A stretch of 22,948 bases of DNA from Candidatus Cloacimonadota bacterium (GCA_028681035.1 JAQUJJ010000055.1:1-22948), one strand, 5' to 3'. Positions 1 to 8,001 are shown, counted from the stretch's first letter. Program-made: numbers and translations. Notes: a model not told the origin generated them from the sequence alone.

Positions 1-1491
1 TTCGCTTTTTTCGCTTGCTAGTTTCCAAGTGCTAAGAGCTTGCTTTGCTACCTCAAAATCATCAAATGGATAGCGGACACCTTCAATTTCCTGATAATTT
101 TCATGTCCCTTGCCACAGATAACTACTATGTCACCTGGTTGCGCTAACCTGATACTTGCCCTGATAGCTGTTTTTCTATCTCGTATAATCCACCAAGGCA
201 GCTTTGGTTCGCAATCAACTACGATATCCCGAATAATATTGTCTGGTGATTCCGAGCGAGGATTGTCATCGGTGACGAAGACTGCATCACTGTGTTTCAA
301 AGCGGCTTTTAGCATGAGCGGACGTTTACCCTTATCTCTATCACCACCAGCACCAAACAGACAGATTATGCGGTTATGGGGCAAATCCTCCACGGATTTC
401 AATAGATTTTCAATAGCATCAGGAGTATGAGCATAATCTATAAAAACACCAATGTTATGAGAGTTTTCCACTCTTTGGATTCTTCCCTTCACTGGTAAAA
501 CCTTACTCAAGGCTTCTTCAATGATTATTTCTGAAAATCCCATAACCTTCAAGGTTACCGCTGTAAGCCCAAGGTTTTGGATATTAAAGCTACCTATCAG
601 CATACTGCTAATGTGCAATAAACTTTCACCAAAAGCTAAAGTAAAGGAACTGCCAGAAATGTCAGTTCTTACATCTCGAATAAGATAATCGGCATTATCA
701 TTACCCATGCTAAAGCAAACTACTTGTTTCTCGTGCAGGCGTCTGCATATCTCTACACCATGTTGATCTGCTGTGTTTACAATTGCTGTAGCATCGCTTT
801 TCATTCCTTGTTCAAACAGCAAAAACTTGGCTTCAAAGTAACTATCCATATTTACATGAAAATCAAGATGTTCCCGGCTAAGATTGCTAAAAAGGCAATA
901 GTCAAATTCCACTCCGTAAACCCTATCTAAAGACAGCGCATGTGAAGAAACCTCCATGATCACATAATTCATTTCGTTTTCTTCCATCAGTTTAAAAATC
1001 TGATTTAGTTGGATTATATCTGGAGTTGTATGTTTTGTCTCGTATTCTTTACCGTTAATATAGTAACCTAGGGTTCCTATCCAACCGCACTTATAGCCCA
1101 TGTTCATTAAAGCTGCGTATAGAATTAGCGATGTAGTGGTTTTACCATTGGTACCGGTTACGCCAATTAATTTGTATGGCAGTTCTTTTGGCAACATAAT
1201 TGTCTTAGCTATTACTGCTGCGGCTTTCCTTGCGTCTGTTACCAGGATAGTAGGGTGTGCGAGCTTCTGTTCCTCTTGGCTTACAATTAGTGCTGCACCG
1301 GCTTGTATGGCATGGGAAACAAACTTATTGCCATCGAAGTGTTCGCCTTTAATGCAAACAAACACGTCTCCTTCGGCTATAAGTCTGTTATCCGTTTGCA
1401 CACCACCCTGCCAGTTTTCTAGAGAGGCTAAACCTCGGCTCTTTATGAGTAAATTGTACGCTTTCAGAGCATTCTCGATTCTATGGATCAT
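1..1491 (-). CDS. murE: UDP-N-acetylmuramoyl-tripeptide synthetase MurE, meso-DAP adding (3' end cut by window edge)
   Basis: MurE adds the third stem-peptide residue to UDP-MurNAc-L-Ala-D-Glu in the cytoplasm, using ATP. I translated the frame by hand: it is open for all 497 codons from ATG at 1491 to base 1, so only a few C-terminal residues can be missing (the family is about 490-500 long). The P-loop GVTGTNGKTTT starts at residue 110. The Mur-ligase lysine that is normally carbamylated fits K221 in SYFEAKF. DNPR at residues 409-412 is the motif known to mark enzymes that select meso-diaminopimelate rather than lysine. The C-terminal ligase domain shows GAGGDRDKGKR and GKGHE. The start overlaps the stop of the upstream transpeptidase gene as ATGA, which fits translational coupling. 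Very secure. Confidence 0.97.
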   Translation of the reverse strand, partial: MIHRIENALKAYNLLIKSRGLASLENWQGGVQTDNRLIAEGDVFVCIKGEHFDGNKFVSHAIQAGAALIVSQEEQKLAHPTILVTDARKAAAVIAKTIMLPKELPYKLIGVTGTNGKTTTSLILYAALMNMGYKCGWIGTLGYYINGKEYETKHTTPDIIQLNQIFKLMEENEMNYVIMEVSSHALSLDRVYGVEFDYCLFSNLSREHLDFHVNMDSYFEAKFLLFEQGMKSDATAIVNTADQHGVEICRRLHEKQVVCFSMGNDNADYLIRDVRTDISGSSFTLAFGESLLHISSMLIGSFNIQNLGLTAVTLKVMGFSEIIIEEALSKVLPVKGRIQRVENSHNIGVFIDYAHTPDAIENLLKSVEDLPHNRIICLFGAGGDRDKGKRPLMLKAALKHSDAVFVTDDNPRSESPDNIIRDIVVDCEPKLPWWIIRDRKTAIRASIRLAQPGDIVVICGKGHENYQEIEGVRYPFDDFEVAKQALSTWKLASEKSE

Positions 1492-3662
1492 AAAGACGCC
1501 TCTAGCACACAAGAACTGCTCTTAAGGATTCTACTCCCCGGCAGGATAGATTGCTTTCTTACGATTCCAGAACCTATAATCTTCAAAGCAATCCCGTGCT
1601 TTGATGCTTCATTAACTGCAGAGCGCAGACTTAAGCCAATTAAACTAGGCATACCATTAGCTTCGATTATGGGAATTTTTTTATTCCTGCTGGGACCAAT
1701 CTTCAAGGTTATCGGGTGGTTTCGATCTACCGTAACACCCTCCTTAGGAAATTGATCTATAACAATTGAAGCTGAATCAGGTCCCTCTACTTTATACAGA
1801 AACCCGAACCTATTCAACGTGTTTTCTGCTTGATAAACGGACATTCCTGTTAGTTTGGGCATGCTCAACGACGTTTTCATTAGCCTATCGTTGTATGGAA
1901 GAATCTGGCAATCTGGCATGAACAGAATGTTCTCTACGATTTTTTTAAAGGTAGGCGCACTGCTGGTACTACCATAGTGGAATCCATAGGCTGGCTCATC
2001 ATAAAATACCACTATTACCATTTGCGGGTCTTCCGTGGGGAACATACCTGCGAAAACAGCATTGTACTTATTGCTAGAATAACCTCTTGTGCCTATTACG
2101 TTTTTCTGAGCTGTACCTGTTTTGCCACCCAAGCGAATGTAATCCATTTTAATATGTTTTGCTGTGCCGTAATCAACCACACCTTGTAGATATGATCTCA
2201 TGGTATCGGTAGCAGCCTTAGTTGACACATTGCGCAATACCGTTGGTTCAAATTGCTCCAGCACTGCACCCTTATCATCCCGATATGAATCCACTATTAT
2301 CGGTTTCATCAGTTTGCCGCCATTAGCTATGGCACTGTAAGCTGTGGCTAGCTGCACTGCGGTAAGCGATATTGCCTGCCCAAAGGAAACAGAATGGAGA
2401 GTATAACCATCCCAGTTTTGCAGCTTTGCAAAAATCCCGCTAGATTCACCGAAGAGATTCAAGGCTGTTTTTTGTCCAAAACCGTATGATATGAAATCCT
2501 CATACAAGCGAACTGAGCCGATCTTTTCAGCAATTTTGGCTATTCCAACATTGCTAGACTTTACTATTATATCGCGGGAGTTAATGCTCCCGTAGTCATG
2601 CGTGTCTGATATCACGCGACGCCCAACTTGGTATCTACCACAAGAGATAAGTTCATCACTGCGTATCAGTTTATTTTCTAAGGCGGATAACATAGTTAGA
2701 GGTTTCATTGTAGAACCCGGCTCGAACATAAAGCTAACCGGTATATTGGATTTTACTCTTACGATTCCTGCATCATCGGTCTTATCGTCCATAGAAACTC
2801 CCGCAAGAGCTAAGATTCTGCCTGTTTTGGGATCCATCACCACTGCACCAGCGTTACTGGCACTGTATTTTTCTAGCCCTTCGTACAAAGCATTTTCAAC
2901 AATTTCCTGAATGTTAGAGTCTATCGTAAGCCAGACATTTCCGCCATTACTTGGTTTCTTCTCATGCAAATTAGGATAGGGCACTCGTTGTTGATTGGCA
3001 TCCAATACTATTTCCCGCCAGCCATAGTCTCCGGATAACACTTTGTCATACGTGGCTTCAACGCCGCAATTACCTGCTAGTTTATACAGAGATTTGCTAT
3101 TCGTATCAATGTCGTAACCATCGGACACTTCGCGCACAGAACCCATCAATCTGGCAGCTAGCTTATCTTTGGAATATATCCTTTTCATGGAAGCAAAACT
3201 ATGGATTAGCCCGGGAATATCCTTTGCCTTAAAATCCTTAATTACCTTGTCTAGTTCAGCTTCGCTTATTTTGTTTGAGATTTGGATGGAAGTGATTTTG
3301 TTCCCTAGATTCAATCTTTTTAACACAGATTCGGAGCTTAGATTTGTATGAGCGGCTATCACTTCTGCCACTTTATTGAAAGCCTCAGCAACTTCCATGT
3401 TTTGGCGTTTAGCCCATGACGAGACTGCTGCTCTATCAATATCCATTTGGTAATAACTAACTGAGCTTACAAGCAGATTCCCCTTAACATCCAGAATTGC
3501 ACCTCTTCTGGGGACAAGAATTTCCTTGCCTGGAACATAACGAACCCGCCTTGCACCGGCAAAGTTGAAAGGATCAAGAATCTGAATACTAAACAAGTAT
3601 GCTACCCACGCCAATGACACTAGGCAAAAGATTACCATCAAGAACCAAAAACGGGATTTCAT
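1488..3662 (-). CDS. ftsI: Class B penicillin-binding protein (FtsI/SpoVD type) with two PASTA domains
   Basis: This is a septal peptidoglycan transpeptidase that forms DD-crosslinks in the periplasm. Of 724 residues, 1-28 hold one N-terminal membrane anchor, followed by the PBP dimerisation region (RRGAILDVKGNLLV at about 52-65). The transpeptidase domain carries all three catalytic motifs: STMK with the acylated serine at S317, SSN at 369-371, and KTGT at 514-517. Two PASTA repeats follow, at about 601-656 and 671-724 (MPKLTGMSVYQAENTL and MPSLIGLSLRSAVNEA). PASTA modules on a class B PBP are known from Gram-positive SpoVD/PBP2x and also from Bacteroidetes-type FtsI. It lies 1 base after the ftsL-like gene and overlaps murE by 4 bases. 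Its dcw position supports a division role over elongation or sporulation. Confidence 0.95.
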   Translation of the reverse strand: MKSRFWFLMVIFCLVSLAWVAYLFSIQILDPFNFAGARRVRYVPGKEILVPRRGAILDVKGNLLVSSVSYYQMDIDRAAVSSWAKRQNMEVAEAFNKVAEVIAAHTNLSSESVLKRLNLGNKITSIQISNKISEAELDKVIKDFKAKDIPGLIHSFASMKRIYSKDKLAARLMGSVREVSDGYDIDTNSKSLYKLAGNCGVEATYDKVLSGDYGWREIVLDANQQRVPYPNLHEKKPSNGGNVWLTIDSNIQEIVENALYEGLEKYSASNAGAVVMDPKTGRILALAGVSMDDKTDDAGIVRVKSNIPVSFMFEPGSTMKPLTMLSALENKLIRSDELISCGRYQVGRRVISDTHDYGSINSRDIIVKSSNVGIAKIAEKIGSVRLYEDFISYGFGQKTALNLFGESSGIFAKLQNWDGYTLHSVSFGQAISLTAVQLATAYSAIANGGKLMKPIIVDSYRDDKGAVLEQFEPTVLRNVSTKAATDTMRSYLQGVVDYGTAKHIKMDYIRLGGKTGTAQKNVIGTRGYSSNKYNAVFAGMFPTEDPQMVIVVFYDEPAYGFHYGSTSSAPTFKKIVENILFMPDCQILPYNDRLMKTSLSMPKLTGMSVYQAENTLNRFGFLYKVEGPDSASIVIDQFPKEGVTVDRNHPITLKIGPSRNKKIPIIEANGMPSLIGLSLRSAVNEASKHGIALKIIGSGIVRKQSILPGSRILKSSSCVLEASL

Positions 3663-3663
3663 G

Positions 3664-4020
3664 TTAATCTAACGAAATTTGTACGTTCTTGGCTTCTGCT
3701 TTGGAGGATATCAAGTCAATTATGCAATAAGTCCTCTTTTCCTGCTTGGGAGAAGGCTCATGAACATAAATTATCTTGCCGGCTTCGTGTTCAGGAATAA
3801 AATTGCTCATTTCTACACGCACTAAAGAAGCTATGTGCCTGCCACTGCGCAAATCATCCAATTCCACCAGTAATTCCGTATTGATATTCTTTTCTGCATT
3901 GAATGTTTTCTCCAAAGTCGAGTATATACGTGTGTATTGAACCACCCGGCTATTGTTAAAGAAGTTTAAGAATACTACCAGCGCGATTAGCACTATCAGA
4001 ATTGTTAATCTTCCTCTCAT
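3664..4020 (-). CDS. ftsL: FtsL-like division protein
   Basis: A 118-residue bitopic membrane protein between rsmH and the septal PBP, where FtsL is normally encoded. Residues 1-5 are basic, about 5-21 form one hydrophobic segment (LTILIVLIALVVFLNFF), and about 25-60 look like a coiled coil (heptad-like leucines in YSTLEKTFNAEKNINTELL). A short extracytoplasmic tail follows. FtsL scaffolds the FtsQBL complex that activates FtsWI. Sequence identity in this family is always low, so the call rests on length, topology and position. The start overlaps the rsmH stop (ATGA). Confidence 0.8.
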   Translation of the reverse strand: MRGRLTILIVLIALVVFLNFFNNSRVVQYTRIYSTLEKTFNAEKNINTELLVELDDLRSGRHIASLVRVEMSNFIPEHEAGKIIYVHEPSPKQEKRTYCIIDLISSKAEAKNVQISLD

Positions 4021-5030
4021 TTCTCCCCCTCGGCAGCGGTTTTTCTGCCATATTTGTTGAACTTGGTTTTTGTAGTTTCCCTGCCAATTTTCTCGGCTGC
4101 ACGTAGCTTTGCACTACGAGAACGAGGGTTGCCCTTTAGTTCCTCTGTTCCTGCAATATGTGGTGTTTTTGTTAATATCTTAAGCTGGCTACGATGGCTA
4201 CACTTACATATCATTATGGATGGAGGACACACACAGTCCTGAGCTGCCAAGCGGAACACCTGTTTCACTATCCTGTCTTCCAAAGAATGGTAACTAAGCA
4301 CCACAATTCGTCCGCCTGGATTCAACATATTTATGGCATCTGTAATTGTTCTTTCCAGATATTCCAGTTCGTGGTTTACATATATTCGCAGTGCCTGAAA
4401 AACACGCACCTTGCTTTTTAACGATTCCTTGGTGCCGGTTCCGACAACGCTTTCGATAATCCTTGCCAGTTCTTTGGTAGTGCTAATTGGCTTTTCGCTT
4501 TTCTCAATTGCCCTGGCAATCCGTGTTGCATTTAGTTCGTCGGAGTATTCCTTGAATATCCTTGCAAGCTGCTGCACATCAAGCTCGTTTACAGCATTAA
4601 AAGCACTATAGTCTTGTGCTGTATCCATGCGCATGTCAAGAGGGGCGTCTTTATCGAAACTGAAGCCGCGTTCTGCATTGTCCAACTGAAAAGAGGAGAC
4701 TCCCAAATCGAACAATATGCCATCAATCCCCTTAATTTTCCTTAAAGCAAGCTCTGTACGCATGTGCACGAAATTTGCTTTTATCAATTCCACTTTGAGC
4801 TGTTCGGAAACTTTAGCTCCGTTAATTCTGGTTTTCAGGTTTAGCTCAGTTTCCGTAATTGCTTGTTTATCCTGGTCGAAACAATAAAGCTGTATTTGCG
4901 GCTGTGCATCCAGCATCGCTGCGCTATGTCCCCCACCTCCTGTTGTGGCATCCACATACACTTTCCCCGCTCTTATATTAAGCAGCTCAATGCATTCTTT
5001 TGCCATTACCGGAGTGTGGTAAATACTCAT
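4017..5030 (-). CDS. rsmH: 16S rRNA (cytosine(1402)-N4)-methyltransferase RsmH (MraW)
   Basis: RsmH methylates N4 of C1402 in the 16S rRNA decoding centre using S-adenosylmethionine. I place the start at ATG 5030, giving 337 residues that begin MSIYHTPVMAKE, the usual RsmH N-terminus; the longer open frame back to 5114 lies inside mraZ and is not conserved. Visible motifs are the SAM-binding DATTGGGGHS (27-36), DLGVSSFQLD (108-117), RGFSF with DMRMD (121-136), VLSYHSLEDR (244-253) and NPRSRSAKLR (301-310). A CxC...CxC cluster (C266, C268, C275, C277) is a variant seen in many homologues. It overlaps both neighbours by 4 bases. Confidence 0.97.
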   Translation of the reverse strand: MSIYHTPVMAKECIELLNIRAGKVYVDATTGGGGHSAAMLDAQPQIQLYCFDQDKQAITETELNLKTRINGAKVSEQLKVELIKANFVHMRTELALRKIKGIDGILFDLGVSSFQLDNAERGFSFDKDAPLDMRMDTAQDYSAFNAVNELDVQQLARIFKEYSDELNATRIARAIEKSEKPISTTKELARIIESVVGTGTKESLKSKVRVFQALRIYVNHELEYLERTITDAINMLNPGGRIVVLSYHSLEDRIVKQVFRLAAQDCVCPPSIMICKCSHRSQLKILTKTPHIAGTEELKGNPRSRSAKLRAAEKIGRETTKTKFNKYGRKTAAEGEK

Positions 5031-5467
5031 ATCTGATAATCTTCCGAAGTAAACTCTGTGCGGTGCAGTTCCAATTTTTGGGAGCGAATAGCATGATACA
5101 CTTTCGGATTCCACAGCGAGATGTAATGCCCCTCTCCCTTGATGATAACACTATCGGTAATATCAACTTCGGAAAGTAACAGCTCGTGTATCCTCACTCT
5201 ACCGGGACCCTCAAGCTCCTGCTCCATCATGGCAAAATCGATAAGCTGAGTTCTCAGCTTTTTGCTGCGATCATTACCAGCTTTTAAGCGTTCAAGTGTG
5301 GTTTCCCAATTATCAATAGGGTAAATGGCGATGGTGTTGTTGTGACCTAGGGTTACGATGACGGTGCGTCCCGATTCTTCAGAGAATTTCTTCTTGAAGC
5401 AAGCAGGTATGATAACTCTTTGCTTGTGTACAGAGTTTTCGAAGATACCTAAAAATTCACCAGACAT
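5027..5467 (-). CDS. mraZ: Transcriptional regulator/division protein MraZ
   Basis: MraZ is an AbrB-fold DNA-binding protein, typically the first gene of the dcw cluster and a regulator of its own operon. The 146 residues show two SpoVT/AbrB-like halves: MSGEFLGIFENSVHKQRVIIP at the N-terminus and GPGRVRIHELLL in the second half. The family's DxxxR signature is degenerate: the first half has VHKQR where DxKGR is usual, and the second EGPGR where DxxGR is usual. The DNA-contacting arginines are retained. An AAGG-type ribosome binding site precedes ATG 5467. The stop overlaps the rsmH start. Confidence 0.93.
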   Translation of the reverse strand: MSGEFLGIFENSVHKQRVIIPACFKKKFSEESGRTVIVTLGHNNTIAIYPIDNWETTLERLKAGNDRSKKLRTQLIDFAMMEQELEGPGRVRIHELLLSEVDITDSVIIKGEGHYISLWNPKVYHAIRSQKLELHRTEFTSEDYQI

Positions 5468-5550
5468 TACGACAACCTTTTTTACTTGTTTCGTAGCAAA
5501 AGCCTTGTTTTTCCCTTCTGTTCAAGCTTGCAACCATTACTTTTCTGAAC

Positions 5551-5601
5551 CACCATGAGTTTATTTGAGTTTATGTGACATTCTGTGGCACTTATATGAC
5601 A
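5551..5601 (-). promoter_or_regulatory. Five blocks with 10-11 base period, possible MraZ operator
   Basis: Read on the minus strand from 5601, the DNA falls into blocks TGTCATATAAG, TGCCACAGAA, TGTCACATAA, ACTCAAATAA and ACTCATGGTG. The shared pattern is roughly nnYCAnATAA at 11, 10, 10 and 10 base steps. The array overlaps the -10 box and the likely transcription start. MraZ proteins of other bacteria bind several short boxes with about one helical turn spacing in front of mraZ. The sequence here differs from the E. coli TGGG box, so assignment to MraZ is inferred from position and periodicity. Confidence 0.45.
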
Positions 5602-5619
5602 CAAGCTTATTCTTGTCAA
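5591..5619 (-). promoter_or_regulatory. Sigma70-type promoter of the mraZ/dcw operon
   Basis: On the minus strand, -35 TTGACA (5619-5614) is followed after exactly 17 bases by -10 TATAAG (5596-5591). That is 6/6 and 5/6 matches to the sigma70 consensus. It would start transcription near 5584, leaving a leader of roughly 117 bases before mraZ. The -35/spacer region also contains an imperfect inverted repeat (TGACA...TGTCA type). Confidence 0.75.
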
Positions 5620-5838
5620 GCTTAAAATGCGCTTATTTTCATATTTGTTGTAGCAATTATGGTAAGCAGTGAGAAAATGGCAGATTAATAGCTGCTAACT
5701 CGATTGTTTTCATGTATTTAACTAGTTGTTTCCAAACAGCGATAAAGGCTTGGTTTGTTATGATGTTTCGTACTATGCGACATTTTTCTTTAACGAAGAG
5801 GAAAGCAGAGTATTAAGAGAAAAGCAGAGTATTGTATC

Positions 5839-5875
5839 AGCACTCACCTCGAGTGCTAACAGCCGGGCGGCTGTT
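5839..5875. repeat. Two abutting 7-bp hairpins
   Basis: AGCACTC (5839-5845) pairs with GAGTGCT (5851-5857) over a 5-base loop. Immediately after, AACAGCC (5858-5864) pairs with GGCTGTT (5869-5875) over GGGC. Both stems are perfect and touch without a gap. Neither is followed by a clean T tract on either strand, so a terminator role is possible but not shown. Confidence 0.5.
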
Positions 5876-5914
5876 GTTACAATTTAATCATGTGCTTTAG
5901 TGTAGGATTAGCAG

Positions 5915-5936
5915 GTTAACAGGTTAGGCTGTTAAC
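5915..5936 (-). terminator. Possible terminator hairpin after the methyltransferase gene
   Basis: GTTAACAG (5915-5922) and CTGTTAAC (5929-5936) form a perfect 8-bp stem with a 6-base loop, 3 bases beyond the methyltransferase stop. There is no T run afterwards on the minus strand, so intrinsic termination is uncertain. Confidence 0.35.
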
Positions 5937-5938
5937 TC

Positions 5939-6649
5939 TTAATTTTTATTTGCCCTTGCCCAAAGAATAGCAGGCTCATGATTAGCAGGTAACAACTTAT
6001 TATCCAACAGAGGCTGGTATAAATATCCGGTATTTGGCTTGGCACTAATGCGCCAGGAGCTGATTGTAAAGCCATCAAACAATACATTTCGCAGCCAGGT
6101 TTCGCTTAGGGTTTGCGGCTCGGCTTTAGTTTTGGGTTCGTTTAGGTTAAAGCTGCCAATCATTTCCCCTCCAGGCTTAAGTATCCGCTTTAACTCGCTT
6201 GCCATAATATCTGGACTGGCAACATGATCGAATGCATTAAGGGTAAAGATTACATCCAGATACGCATCTGGGATAGGAATCATCTGTTCTGTAGAGCTTA
6301 CATATAACATGCCATGGCTTTTCATGGCACTGCTAAAGTGCTGCAAATATAAAGTGGATAACACATCAATCCCTATCTTCGTATCCGTAGAGCACACCCA
6401 ACACAAAGTGCCACGCGGTCCACAGCCAAAATCTGCAATGCGTTTACCAGTTAAAAAGGTATCGTCAGTTTCCCCTGCCATGCCCAATAACAGCTTTTTA
6501 TAATGTGCGTTTTGAAAGATACCCTTTTCTTTTTGATAACACTTTTTCCAGTATAGCAGCTCCGTCCCCTGTTTGCTGCGCAAGAGATAGAAAACATTCC
6601 TGCCTATTTGCTTTAGGACGTTGAGTACACCAGTACATTTTGATTTCAT
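5939..6649 (-). CDS. Class I SAM-dependent methyltransferase (Methyltransf_11 type)
   Basis: 236 residues with the Rossmann-fold methyltransferase signatures in order: motif I IADFGCGPRG (about 70-79), the acidic end of strand 2 in IGIDVL, motif IV region DVIFTLNAFDHV, and the post-motif LKRILKPGGEMIGSF. These bind S-adenosylmethionine; the substrate cannot be told from sequence. The N-terminal 60 residues are basic and aromatic with no signal peptide. ATG 6649 has a strong AAGGGGG ribosome binding site. The gene lies 75 bases after the HicA-like gene on the same strand, so it may share its transcript. The C-terminal third (FDGFTISSWRIS...) is unassigned and could be the substrate-recognition part. 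Confidence 0.85.
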   Translation of the reverse strand: MKSKCTGVLNVLKQIGRNVFYLLRSKQGTELLYWKKCYQKEKGIFQNAHYKKLLLGMAGETDDTFLTGKRIADFGCGPRGTLCWVCSTDTKIGIDVLSTLYLQHFSSAMKSHGMLYVSSTEQMIPIPDAYLDVIFTLNAFDHVASPDIMASELKRILKPGGEMIGSFNLNEPKTKAEPQTLSETWLRNVLFDGFTISSWRISAKPNTGYLYQPLLDNKLLPANHEPAILWARANKN

Positions 6650-6724
6650 GTTTTCCCCCTTTTTCCTGCTCTGTTTGGCTAAGAGACGGGCGAATAACCG
6701 AGTTTTTTCTATTTAATAAGGGTG

Positions 6725-7006
6725 TTATGAGGGGAGAATAGGCTTTCGCTCAATTATCATCTTTCTAATATCGTTCCCTGAGAGTTTGCAACTGGAGAAC
6801 AAGAGCAGTTCTGCATCTGATAAATAAAGACCTTCTGCTATTCTGCGGAATGTTTTACGAGCAACATCCTTATTCCCCTTTGAAACGGTAACCCGACAAG
6901 CCTTTACGCCATTTATTTCGCACCAACCATTAAGCTCCGCACCACTGCGAAAAGATATATCAAGTTTTTGTTCACAAGCTTTCTTAATCTTGTTTGCTGC
7001 GATCAT
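6725..7006 (-). CDS. HicA-like small protein (possible toxin, no histidine)
   Basis: 93 residues. The layout matches the HicA dsRBD-like fold: helix NKIKKACEQ, strands around LNGWCEINGVKACRVTVSKG, then helix ARKTFRRIAEGLYLS. The stretch RVTVSKGNKDVARKTFRRIAE resembles the HicA pattern in which a V(T/P)xxxGKD segment is followed by a TLRSI helix. HicA toxins are ribosome-independent mRNA nucleases that depend on a conserved histidine in the first strand region. This protein contains no histidine at all, so it may be inactive, use another residue, or not be a true HicA. It sits 7 bases after the HicB-like gene, as toxin-antitoxin partners do. The final 28 residues (SDAELLLFSSCK...) extend beyond a typical HicA. 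Confidence 0.5.
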   Translation of the reverse strand: MIAANKIKKACEQKLDISFRSGAELNGWCEINGVKACRVTVSKGNKDVARKTFRRIAEGLYLSDAELLLFSSCKLSGNDIRKMIIERKPILPS

Positions 7007-7013
7007 AAGTAAG

Positions 7014-7439
7014 CTATAGGGGCTTTAATATAGAATTCAGTTGTTGTTTTATCCTTAGCCAATCATCTGAATAAACAGACCCATTATTTAGTTCCTGATA
7101 GAGATCGGCAATGTTATGTTTAAGATTCTTAAGTGCAGAATTAGGCGTTTTCCCCGAAGAATAAATGTTTAGAGAAGGGCAATCTGCCAGATATGAGCCA
7201 TCTTCGTCTTGCGTAACATCACATTCAATTACACTAGTTAAAACATAAGCAGGGATGTCCTTGATCTTATGAGAAGCAGCTATACGATATGTGCTGTCGG
7301 GAGATGGGGGATTAACGCAGCTTGTTTTACTACTGTTAGATAAAAATATAGTGGCGTTTGCGCTGAGGAACATATAACGATATAAAGCAGATTTAATAGT
7401 GCTGCTGCAAGCATTATCACAGTTTCTTTTGGCATTCAT
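7014..7439 (-). CDS. HicB-like protein with N-terminal extension (possible antitoxin)
   Basis: 141 residues. The half from about residue 65 onward (VIECDVTQDEDGSYLADCPSL, then SSGKTPNSALKNLKHNIADLYQEL) follows the HicB partial RNase H-fold pattern: a strand ending in acidic residues, DG-Y-x-A-x-CPxL, a GxT turn, and a helix of A-x-x-N-x-x. HicB neutralises HicA and often represses the operon through a C-terminal DNA-binding domain. No HTH or ribbon-helix-helix is evident after the core. Instead there is a Ser/Asn-rich N-terminal extension of about 60 residues with no recognised domain. The ATG at 7439 overlaps the upstream stop by 4 bases, supporting this long start. No other Met lies between residue 23 and the HicB core. 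Confidence 0.6.
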   Translation of the reverse strand: MNAKRNCDNACSSTIKSALYRYMFLSANATIFLSNSSKTSCVNPPSPDSTYRIAASHKIKDIPAYVLTSVIECDVTQDEDGSYLADCPSLNIYSSGKTPNSALKNLKHNIADLYQELNNGSVYSDDWLRIKQQLNSILKPL

Positions 7440-7810
7440 TTATCTGCATCCTTCTTTTCCCCATTGCCTTGTTGAATATTCTCAGCGTATTGTATCTTTT
7501 GCTCCAACCATTTTAATATGCTTTTAGCGGAATCTAAGCTGAGAACAACACCAGTTTCAATTACTCTTACATAATTGTGTGCGCAACCTTCCGGTAAAAC
7601 AACTCCGCCACCGGAGCTATCTACAATTTCCCTTATGGGAAGCGCATGCCGCTCAAGATAGAAATTTACCACAATCTCTCCGCAGGGAGTAACCCCGCCA
7701 TACGCACCATTGACGTACACCGGGTTATAATCATCATCAAAGATGTATTTAAACTCTATTTTTGAGTTTAGTTTGCTCACCGTAGCCACTTTTTTCTTTG
7801 AAGAATTCAT
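7436..7810 (-). CDS. Uncharacterised protein, first gene of the HicBA-like group
   Basis: I do not recognise a named family with confidence. The 124 residues contain a compact beta-rich core with YNPVYVNGAYGG and TPCGEIVVNFYLERHALP, then a helix SAKSILKWLEQKIQYAE and a Lys/Glu-rich tail. A strand pair ending in GEIVVNFY followed by a helix near the C-terminus recalls small DUF3467-like proteins, but this is a weak impression. No membrane segment or signal peptide is present. It overlaps the HicB-like gene by 4 bases, so it is translated with it and may be a third component of the module. Confidence 0.7.
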   Translation of the reverse strand: MNSSKKKVATVSKLNSKIEFKYIFDDDYNPVYVNGAYGGVTPCGEIVVNFYLERHALPIREIVDSSGGGVVLPEGCAHNYVRVIETGVVLSLDSAKSILKWLEQKIQYAENIQQGNGEKKDADK

Positions 7811-7852
7811 AATTATTTCTACCTTAATATGTTATTCTTTAGGAGCATGCTT

Positions 7853-7880
7853 ATTATATGACTCCATTGTGTCAACTCAA
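7853..7880 (-). promoter_or_regulatory. Promoter of the HicBA-like group
   Basis: On the minus strand TTGAGT (7880-7875), a 16-base spacer, then a perfect TATAAT (7858-7853). The start point would be about 36 bases before ATG 7810. Within the spacer TGAC and GTCA form an inverted repeat 8 bases apart, a possible autorepressor site. Confidence 0.6.
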
Positions 7881-8001
7881 ATGTTATTTTTACACTCAAG
7901 GGTTAGCGTTGTCTTGAAAATAAGCATAAGTGTGGAATCGATTTGGCTGATGATTATATCACTCTTATTTCTAACTATTTAGTCAATATGTACTATACTG
8001 G

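Larger units (their letters stand above)
5468..5938. other. Intergenic region between dcw operon and methyltransferase gene
   Basis: 471 bases without a credible gene. Besides the mraZ promoter and its periodic blocks it holds a 13-base direct repeat AAAGCAGAGTATT at 5802-5814 and 5821-5833, two adjacent 7-bp hairpins at 5839-5875, and an 8-bp hairpin at 5915-5936. Between 5640 and 5800 I see only AT-rich sequence with no recognisable signal. Confidence 0.6.

Noticed and set aside
110..1525. Plus-strand open frames in the murE region
   Set aside because: They run antisense to murE, whose minus frame is open throughout and carries all family motifs.
5031..5114. Longer N-terminus for RsmH
   Set aside because: The extra 28 residues lie wholly inside mraZ and are unlike any RsmH; ATG 5030 gives the conserved MSIYHTPV start and an ATGA overlap.
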